From: Proteus penneri
GTDB taxonomy: Bacteria; Pseudomonadota; Gammaproteobacteria; Enterobacterales; Enterobacteriaceae
Direction of reading: 5' to 3'
Assembly (NCBI RefSeq): GCF_003144535.1
Contig: NZ_PHFJ01000010.1
Location: 1-64,000 of the forward strand
DNA: 64,000 bases
Both the position numbers and the translations under genes were made by a program. Positions 58,273-64,000 of the stretch are shown here, in pieces. The first letter of the stretch is position 1, and each line of letters begins with the position of its first letter. The notes beneath the pieces are model-generated. The model saw only the letters and a program-made list of their open reading frames with translations, had not been told where the DNA came from and did no database searches.

Positions 58273-58790
58273 TGAAAATCTCAGGGAAACTTTTATGTTT
58301 TTTATCGGCCCTGATTTTTATCTTGGTCGCCACTTATGCAGCAACAAGATTATTAACGATTAAAAATGAAGGTGTCATGGTTTGCTCAACCAAAGGCATT
58401 ATGCGTTTTGAAAATATGGAAGATGAAAATGTGAATGGTAATATTCATTTTTCATTTGGAGCCAATGGTAAAGGATCAATTGTTGTTGAAGGTTATACCA
58501 CTTCAAAAGCAGGGTGGTTGTATTTACAACGTTATGTGAAATTTGATTATACGACCAAGCGTGTTTCACCGACAGAACGTCACTATTTTGTTAGCCAATG
58601 GGATGCTAGCGCATCATCAATTGATGAATCTCCAGACGTTATTTTTGATTATTTTATGCGCGAAATGTCAGATAGTCATGATGGGTTATTTATTAATGCG
58701 CAAAAGCTTAATGAGAAAACCTTACTATTAAGTTCGCTTAATTCACCTCTCTATATTTGTACCTTAAAACCGGGTAGTAAATTCGATTAA
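58272..58790 (+). CDS. Membrane-tethered periplasmic partner of the ToxR-like regulator
   Basis: 172 residues with one N-terminal membrane segment (LCFLSALIFILVATYAATRL, about 7-27) and a periplasmic body with two cysteines. I know no family by name; position and layout resemble ToxS or E. coli YqeJ, small partners encoded after a ToxR-like regulator. The start overlaps the previous stop (TAATG), so the two are translationally coupled. A likely role is stabilising the regulator or helping it sense; this is inference from context. Confidence 0.75.
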   Translation: MKISGKLLCFLSALIFILVATYAATRLLTIKNEGVMVCSTKGIMRFENMEDENVNGNIHFSFGANGKGSIVVEGYTTSKAGWLYLQRYVKFDYTTKRVSPTERHYFVSQWDASASSIDESPDVIFDYFMREMSDSHDGLFINAQKLNEKTLLLSSLNSPLYICTLKPGSKFD

Positions 58791-58818
58791 CTTTGACGTT
58801 TTATCTCATGTTCTTTTT

Positions 58819-58856
58819 ATCAAAAGGTGGTGCATTATAATCACCTTTTGATTTAA
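58819..58856 (+). terminator. Terminator-like hairpin after the regulator genes
   Basis: An 11-bp stem, ATCAAAAGGTG and CACCTTTTGAT, with a 12-base loop, then TTTAAT. Confidence 0.7.
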
Positions 58857-59520
58857 TCCCCTTCGTTTATAACTCTCTTCTTTCTTCTTTCTATCAGTGC
58901 TTATCGGCTTAGTTGAATGACAGTAATTAAAATTGATAACAGTGAGGTTCACTCACTTTGCTCATTAATGAGTAACGGTTTAATACGCTTATTCTTTGCA
59001 GGTTGTCTGCTGATTATTTGAATAGAGTGTAGTAATAGTGATTCTGTGTCTTGCTACTGATACAAAGCACATCAATATTTACCTTGATAAAGACCTCATG
59101 ACAAAAAAAGAGCACGATTTGTATATAGACTTGATTTAGCCTTTTTCAATTATTGATCTTACGTTGAATTATCAGTGATATTCCGCACATCTTTCCCACC
59201 GATATGTACTGGCTTTTTGCACCTTTTAAACATCCTCCTAACAAAGTTAATTTGCCTGTTTTTTAATCTATCTTTTATGAGAATGGGTAAATTTATAACG
59301 ATGAAAAAAACAAATTAACAGCATAGAACGATAAATAGAGAGATAAAAAACACTAAATCCCAGAGTTAAATTCTATATGTTGCAACATCATGGATTTATA
59401 TTTTGTTTTTGTTTTTCCGCGTTATAGTGATTTTGAAACCAACGTCTGCGTTTAAAAAATCACCACGCAGACACAATGGGCAAACGTAAACCGTTAAACG
59501 GCTTCTCGGAGGAAATGAAA
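58857..59520 (+). promoter_or_regulatory. Upstream region and leader of the choline microcompartment operon
   Basis: About 660 bases without a gene. It holds AGTGAG-N5-CTCACT (58941-58957) next to the palindrome CTCATTAATGAG (58961-58972), which look like paired operators. A -10-like TATAGT is at 59423-59428. A leader hairpin with perfect 8-bp arms GTCTGCGT and ACGCAGAC lies at 59444-59472. The frame upstream of the first shell gene is open to 59476, but GGAGG supports the start at 59521. Confidence 0.55.
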
Positions 59521-59799
59521 ATGGGTGATGCATTAGGTCTGATCGAAACCAAAGGTCTGGTGGCATGTATTGAAGCCGCTGACGCTATGTGTAAAGCCGC
59601 GAACGTTGAACTTATTGGCTATGAAAATGTGGGTTCAGGTCTCGTGACTGCGATGGTGAAAGGCGACGTAGGCGCAGTGAAAGCTGCAGTAGATTCAGGT
59701 GTGGAGTCAGCACAACGCGTGGGTGAAGTTGTTACATCGCTCGTGATTGCTCGTCCTCACAATGACATCAACAAGATTGTTATCAAACACAAGGCATAG
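59521..59799 (+). CDS. cmcA: Microcompartment shell protein, BMC-H (copy 1)
   Basis: Hexamer-forming shell protein of 92 residues covering a single BMC domain. [20 protein letters not shown] is the standard start, with the pore-facing [24 protein letters not shown] lies eight bases before the ATG at 59521; the ORF is open 15 codons further up without BMC homology. First of three tandem paralogues and probably the first gene of the operon. The name cmcA follows the GRM2-type choline locus and is positional. Confidence 0.9.
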   Translation: MGDALGLIETKGLVACIEAADAMCKAANVELIGYENVGSGLVTAMVKGDVGAVKAAVDSGVESAQRVGEVVTSLVIARPHNDINKIVIKHKA

Positions 59800-59819
59800 T
59801 TTTTGCCTTAGGAGAACGT

Positions 59820-60104
59820 ATGGGTGATGCATTAGGACTTATTGAAACTCAAGGGCTGGTGGCTTGTATTGAAGCTGCAGACGCGATGTGTAAAGCGGCA
59901 AATGTTGAGTTAATCGGCTACGAAAATGTGGGTTCAGGTTTAGTGACTGCAATGGTGAAAGGTGATGTAGGTGCCGTTAAAGCCGCTGTGGAATCTGGCT
60001 TAGAAGCTGCTCAACGTGTTGGTACTGTTGTGACTTCATTAGTCATCGCTCGTCCACATAACGATATTCAAAAAATCGTTGCCCAGTACAAAGTGACTGA
60101 ATAA
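59820..60104 (+). CDS. cmcB: Microcompartment shell protein, BMC-H (copy 2)
   Basis: 94 residues with the BMC fold throughout. Residues 12-53 are identical to copies 1 and 3; differences cluster after 54 and in the C-terminal tail ([10 protein letters not shown]). TAGGAG precedes the ATG, and it lies 20 bases after copy 1. The three copies probably build mixed facets, with different tails facing one shell side. Name positional. Confidence 0.9.
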   Translation: MGDALGLIETQGLVACIEAADAMCKAANVELIGYENVGSGLVTAMVKGDVGAVKAAVESGLEAAQRVGTVVTSLVIARPHNDIQKIVAQYKVTE

Positions 60105-60118
60105 CGAAGGAAATAAAT

Positions 60119-60397
60119 ATGAAAGAAGCACTAGGTCTAGTTGAAACCAAAGGTCTTGTCGCTTGCATTGAAGCTGCTGATGCAATGTGCAAAGCAGCCA
60201 ATGTTGAACTGATTGGTTATGAAAACGTCGGTTCAGGTTTAGTGACAGCAATGGTGAAAGGCGATGTCGGTGCAGTCAATGCAGCGGTTGAGTCAGGTGT
60301 TGAAGCGGCAAAACGTATCGGCACCGTGGTGACTTCTCGTGTTATTGCAAGACCGCATAACGATATCGAGAAAATCGCACAACAGCATAAAGCCTAA
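60119..60397 (+). CDS. cmcC: Microcompartment shell protein, BMC-H (copy 3)
   Basis: 92 residues starting [20 protein letters not shown]. It shares the invariant 12-53 block and differs from copies 1 and 2 at the very N-terminus, at Asn54 and at Arg in [23 protein letters not shown] precedes the ATG, 14 bases after copy 2. Name positional. Confidence 0.9.
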   Translation: MKEALGLVETKGLVACIEAADAMCKAANVELIGYENVGSGLVTAMVKGDVGAVNAAVESGVEAAKRIGTVVTSRVIARPHNDIEKIAQQHKA

Positions 60398-60470
60398 TTA
60401 TTCAGGCGTGCTGTAAAGCAAAGAAATACGTTATTCAGCTAAATTTTTTAACTCCTGTATGGGGGAAAAC

Positions 60471-62138
60471 ATGGTTGCATTAGATAAAGATTTGCAATCC
60501 AGACAACTGGCTCGTGAGCTAGTTCGCAACGCGAAAAATGCACAACTTGTTTATGCTAAATTTTCGCAGGAAAAAATCGACAGTATTGTAAAACACATTG
60601 CATTTGAAGCGGCTCGTCACGCAGAAGAGCTGGCAAAAATGGCAAACGAAGAGACAGGCTTTGGTAAGTGGGAAGACAAAGTTCTGAAAAATACCTTCGC
60701 GTCATTGCGTGTGTATGAACATATGAAAGACATGAAGACCGTTGGCATTATCAATGACGATAAAGTGAAAAAAGTCATGGATGTTGGCGTGCCTTTAGGT
60801 GTTATCACGGCGTTAGTCCCTTCAACTAACCCAACATCAACCATTATCTATAAAACCCTAATTGCACTGAAAGCAGGTAATGCGATTATTTTCTCTCCGC
60901 ATCCAAATGCAAAACAGTGCAGTTTCCGTGCGTTAGAAATTGTTAAAAAAGCAGCTTTAGAGGCTGGCGCACCAGCAGGTATTGTTGATGGTGTGACATT
61001 ACTGACACTGGAAGCAACAAAAGAATTAATGCACAGCAAAGATGTGTCATTAATTTTAGCGACGGGTGGTGAAGGTATGGTGCGTGCCGCTTATGCATCA
61101 GGTACGCCAACCATCAGTGGTGGCCCAGGTAATGGTCCTGCTTTTATCGAACGCAGTGCTGATATCAAAAAAGCAGTGAGTGATATCATCACTAGTAAAA
61201 CATTCGACAATGGAGTTATCTGTGCATCAGAGCAATCCATTATCGTTGAGCGTTGCATTTATAACGAAGTTCACCGCGAGCTGTTAGCGCAAGGTGCTTA
61301 CTTTATGAATGACGAAGAAGCAACTAAAGTGGCTTCAATGTTACTGCGTGCTAACGGCACAATTAACCCAGCCGTCGTGGGTAAAGATGCGATTTATTTA
61401 AGTCAGCGTGCAGGTTTTAGTGTACCAGCAAATACGCGTGTATTAATCGCATTACAAGATACCGTTTCACCTAAAAATCCGTATTCACGCGAAAAATTAT
61501 GCCCAATCTTAGGAATGTATATCGAAGAAGATTGGAAATCAGCGTGCGATCGCGTGGTGCAATTACTGACTAATGAAGGTTTAGGTCATACCTTAGTTAT
61601 TCATACCAAAAATGAAGATGTTATTCGTCAGTTCTCTCTAGAAAAACCGGTCAACCGTATTCTGATTAATACCCCTGCGGCATTAGGCGGCATCGGTGCA
61701 ACCACTAATATTACTCCAGCGTTAACCTTAGGCTGTGGGGCTGTAGGTGGCGGTTCTAGCTCTGACAATGTCGGCCCAATGAACTTACTGAATATTCGTA
61801 AAGTAGGTTATGGCGTGCGTACCGTCGAAGAGTTAAAACAACCTTGTCCTTTAGCACAAGAAGCTGCTCAATCTGCTGTTTCTGCTTGCTCTGTTTCCAG
61901 TGCAAATCACCAGACCAGCATTCTTGATGATGACCGTTTTCGTTCACCTTCTTTAACCCCTGTTCATGCTGAATGTGCTACGGCACAACGCCAAACTCAA
62001 GGTGATGATCGCTTTGGTGCATCTCCTTATGCAACAACGGTAAGTGCTTGCGCGCAACAAGTGATTGAACAAGGTGATATTACTGAAGAAAACGTGGAAC
62101 GCATTATCAAGGAAGTTCTCGGACGTCTGAGTAAATAA
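60471..62138 (+). CDS. cutF: CoA-acylating aldehyde dehydrogenase, microcompartment type
   Basis: Converts acetaldehyde released from choline to acetyl-CoA inside the microcompartment. From the ATG at 60471 (GGGGGA upstream) it has 555 residues. The catalytic Cys is in FDNGVICASEQS (about 251), and IFSPHPNAKQCS and GGPGNGPAF are typical of the EutE/PduP group. After about residue 455 comes a Ser/Ala/Gln-rich linker that repeats DDRF twice. It ends in an amphipathic helix TEENVERIIKEVLGRLSK, which looks like an encapsulation peptide. An ATG four codons earlier lies before the ribosome binding site. Confidence 0.9.
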   Translation: MVALDKDLQSRQLARELVRNAKNAQLVYAKFSQEKIDSIVKHIAFEAARHAEELAKMANEETGFGKWEDKVLKNTFASLRVYEHMKDMKTVGIINDDKVKKVMDVGVPLGVITALVPSTNPTSTIIYKTLIALKAGNAIIFSPHPNAKQCSFRALEIVKKAALEAGAPAGIVDGVTLLTLEATKELMHSKDVSLILATGGEGMVRAAYASGTPTISGGPGNGPAFIERSADIKKAVSDIITSKTFDNGVICASEQSIIVERCIYNEVHRELLAQGAYFMNDEEATKVASMLLRANGTINPAVVGKDAIYLSQRAGFSVPANTRVLIALQDTVSPKNPYSREKLCPILGMYIEEDWKSACDRVVQLLTNEGLGHTLVIHTKNEDVIRQFSLEKPVNRILINTPAALGGIGATTNITPALTLGCGAVGGGSSSDNVGPMNLLNIRKVGYGVRTVEELKQPCPLAQEAAQSAVSACSVSSANHQTSILDDDRFRSPSLTPVHAECATAQRQTQGDDRFGASPYATTVSACAQQVIEQGDITEENVERIIKEVLGRLSK

Positions 62139-62164
62139 CTCATTGATATAAGGCGATATAAACC

Positions 62165-62428
62165 ATGATCCTCGCAAAGGTAATCGGACACGTAGTAGCG
62201 ACACAAAAAAGCCCAGAACTTAAAGGTAGCAATTTATTAATGATTGCCACTTTAGATGATGAGCTTAATCCACTGAAAAACAAAACCTATGTTGCAGTGG
62301 ACAGTGTAGGTGCAGGTATCAACGACATTGTGTTGGCTGAAGAATACTTTGCACTGAACAAAGAACGTTACAAAGCGATGTCAGTGGTTGCCATTGTTGA
62401 GAAGGTTTATCGGGACAGTAAGGAGTAA
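62165..62428 (+). CDS. cmcD: Microcompartment vertex protein, BMC-V (EutN/CcmL type)
   Basis: 87-residue pentamer-forming protein that caps shell vertices. The family start is MILAKVIGHVVATQKSPELK, followed by AVDSVGAGINDIVLAEE and the strand VVAIVEKVYRD. It lies 26 bases after the aldehyde dehydrogenase and seven bases before the alcohol dehydrogenase start. Name from recalled GRM2 nomenclature. Confidence 0.92.
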   Translation: MILAKVIGHVVATQKSPELKGSNLLMIATLDDELNPLKNKTYVAVDSVGAGINDIVLAEEYFALNKERYKAMSVVAIVEKVYRDSKE

Positions 62429-62435
62429 TAACGAC

Positions 62436-63584
62436 ATGAGTGAGTTTCTGATAAAACCCAAAATTCAGTTTGGCACCAATGCACTGAATTTTCTCTCTGG
62501 GTTAACTGCCCGCCGCGCATTTGTGGTGACAGATAAAGCAATGGTGAAGTTTGGCTTTGCAAATAAAGTTACCGATAAATTATTGCAACGGGGTATCGAG
62601 TTCCAAGTTTACGATGATGTTGCGTCAGATCCTGATATTTCAGCCATTGTGAGTGGTATGAAAATCATGGATGCCCATTATCCAGATTTGGTTATCGCAC
62701 TCGGTGGTGGGTCGGTGATTGATGCCGCGAAAGCCGTTATGTACTCCCTCTGGCATACCCGTAAAGAGAGCAACAGAACAAAACCACAATTTATTGCGAT
62801 CCCTACCACCAGTGGTACAGGTTCGGAAGTGACCTCTTTTTCAGTGATCAAATCACGCAGTGAAAAATTGGTCTTGGTTGATGAGTTTATGTTGCCTGAT
62901 GTCGCCATTCTCGATCCTGAGTTGGTGAAGTCTGTACCGCCAGCAATTACTGCTGATACGGGAATGGATGTGCTTTGCCATGCGCTAGAAGCGTATGTTT
63001 CTAAAGCTGCTTCTGATTTTTCTGATGCAATGGCAGAGAAAGCCGTCAAGTTAGTGTTTGGTCATCTTATTGATTGCCATCATCAAGGCGACAACTTATT
63101 CGCTCGTGAAAAAATGCATAACGCATCTTGCATTGCGGGGATGGCATTTACTAACGCCTCGTTGGGTATTACACACAGTCTTGCTCACGCATTAGGCGGT
63201 GTCTTCCACGTTCCTCACGGTCGAGCTAATGCGTTATTGATGACGCATGTTATTGCTTTTAATGCGAATTTTCATGGCGATTGCAATAGCGAAGCAGCAA
63301 AACGTTACGCCTATCTTGCTCAAAGCCTAGGACTTCCGGCTAATACGGTAAGAGAAGGGGTCACCAGTTTAATCGTCGCTATTAATGTATTGAAAGATGA
63401 AATGGGTATGCCGAAGAGTATTCGCGATACCGGTGTCAGTGAAGTGGACTTTTATGCCCGTTTAACGGAAATGGTCGGACAGGCTTTACGAGATAGCTGT
63501 ACGCCGACAAATCCGCGTGACGTAAACACACACCAATTAGAAACATTGTATCGTCAGGCATTTGCCGGTGTATCACACAGTTAA
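62436..63584 (+). CDS. cutO: Iron-containing alcohol dehydrogenase of the choline microcompartment
   Basis: Reduces part of the acetaldehyde to ethanol and so regenerates NAD+ inside the shell. From MSEFLIKPKIQFGTNALNFL it has 382 residues. The NAD loop is ALGGGSVIDAAKA (near 90). Metal ligands are Asp178 and His182 (DTGMDVLCHALEA) and His in THSLAHALG and VPHGRAN (about 247 and 261). The frame opens 16 codons earlier, overlapping the vertex gene; AAGGAG supports the chosen start. Same operon as its neighbours. Confidence 0.9.
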   Translation: MSEFLIKPKIQFGTNALNFLSGLTARRAFVVTDKAMVKFGFANKVTDKLLQRGIEFQVYDDVASDPDISAIVSGMKIMDAHYPDLVIALGGGSVIDAAKAVMYSLWHTRKESNRTKPQFIAIPTTSGTGSEVTSFSVIKSRSEKLVLVDEFMLPDVAILDPELVKSVPPAITADTGMDVLCHALEAYVSKAASDFSDAMAEKAVKLVFGHLIDCHHQGDNLFAREKMHNASCIAGMAFTNASLGITHSLAHALGGVFHVPHGRANALLMTHVIAFNANFHGDCNSEAAKRYAYLAQSLGLPANTVREGVTSLIVAINVLKDEMGMPKSIRDTGVSEVDFYARLTEMVGQALRDSCTPTNPRDVNTHQLETLYRQAFAGVSHS

Positions 63585-63640
63585 TGCTCAACCGAATTAA
63601 TACCGATTAGGTCAAGTAAAGAACATCAGGAGAGCCTCAC

Positions 63641-64000
63641 ATGGCCAAATATTCTTTGACGCCACGCGTAAAAATGCTGGCAGAACGTTTAGTTTCACGT
63701 AATAGCTCCATCAGCGCAGAGCGTGCAACCATTTTTGACTCATTAGACAACAGCATTGCAGGTGTGCCTCAAGCGATAAAACCTGCGCAACGTTTTTATG
63801 AGTTTATCCGCCATTTTCCAAGCTACATTGCACAAGATGAACTGATTATCGGTAGCCAGTCATCAACACCACGTGGCGCGATTTTCCACACTGAAGAAGA
63901 AGTGCGTAGCGACTCTATCTACCGTTTCTTAAGTATTAACAATAGCGTTGCATCACCTGATTACATGCTGGTGGTAAACCAAGGTTTCTTAGCAATCAAA
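63641..64000 (+). CDS. cutC: Choline trimethylamine-lyase, glycyl-radical enzyme (5' part)
   Basis: The first 120 codons, open to the window edge. AGGAGAG precedes the ATG, and the protein begins MAKYSLTPRVKMLAERLVSR, a pyruvate formate-lyase-type N-terminus. Catalytic residues (active-site Cys, Glu and the C-terminal glycyl radical) lie outside the window. The call as CutC rests on context: three BMC-H genes, acetaldehyde dehydrogenase, alcohol dehydrogenase and BMC-V match the choline (GRM2) locus known in Proteus and Klebsiella. A different glycyl-radical diol dehydratase is the main alternative. An activase (CutD) should follow. Confidence 0.75.
   Translation, partial: MAKYSLTPRVKMLAERLVSRNSSISAERATIFDSLDNSIAGVPQAIKPAQRFYEFIRHFPSYIAQDELIIGSQSSTPRGAIFHTEEEVRSDSIYRFLSINNSVASPDYMLVVNQGFLAIK

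Noticed and set aside
62678-63049. 123-codon frame antisense to the alcohol dehydrogenase
   Set aside because: Shadow frame; the plus-strand protein has all expected metal and NAD motifs.

Overview
The window (about 38-39% GC by eye) looks like a Proteus chromosome, most likely P. mirabilis or a close relative. The core genes match Enterobacterales/Morganellaceae families. An MrpJ-type regulator closes a chaperone-usher fimbrial operon laid out like atfABCDEJ. A choline-utilization microcompartment locus starts at the right edge. Species and gene names come from recalled family sequences, since no search could be run.

Layout. 1-100: the 3' end of a 5S rRNA gene and the rrn terminator. 172-3117: idi, gldA and metA. 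3456-15944: glyoxylate shunt aceB-aceA-aceK, then Entner-Doudoroff eda-edd inserted ahead of iclR on the other strand, then metH. 16077-25477: a protein of unknown function, lysC, pgi, ubiC-ubiA, plsB, dgkA, lexA. 25640-25868: remnant of a relBE-type toxin-antitoxin pair. 25915-30395: zur, ssb, uvrA. 31060-33805: cysteine transport and desulfidation (cyuP-cyuA). 33912-41189: tyrB, alr, dnaB, qorA, a small unknown, dusA, a CbrC-family protein. 41350-42636: a subtilase without a signal peptide. 42969-47076: spermidine/putrescine ABC transporter potABCD, preceded by two overlapping small ORFs. 47212-53035: fimbrial operon on the minus strand. 53909-56328: yddG and metY. 56804-58790: a TetR regulator, a membrane-anchored winged-helix regulator and its partner. 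59521-64000: three BMC-H shell proteins, acylating aldehyde dehydrogenase, BMC-V vertex protein, iron alcohol dehydrogenase and the start of a glycyl-radical enzyme (choline TMA-lyase, cutC).

Regulation readable in the sequence: a MetJ operator and a perfect MetR box at metA; another perfect MetR box at metY; two GntR-type operators at edd; LexA boxes at lexA and between ssb and uvrA; a perfect FNR box plus a TetR-type palindrome directly before the TetR gene. Most gene ends carry intrinsic terminators, several of them bidirectional.

Most interesting points: (1) two small ORFs upstream of potA joined by TAATG and ATGA overlaps, each downstream start region folded into a hairpin; (2) two large adjacent palindromes, one a perfect 36-bp palindrome, in the atfA leader; (3) an FNR/TetR-controlled, apparently leaderless regulator gene beside the anaerobic choline locus; (4) intrinsic terminators inside two operons, aceA/aceK and potC/potD; (5) a relBE module that appears to have collapsed by deletion at a short repeat.
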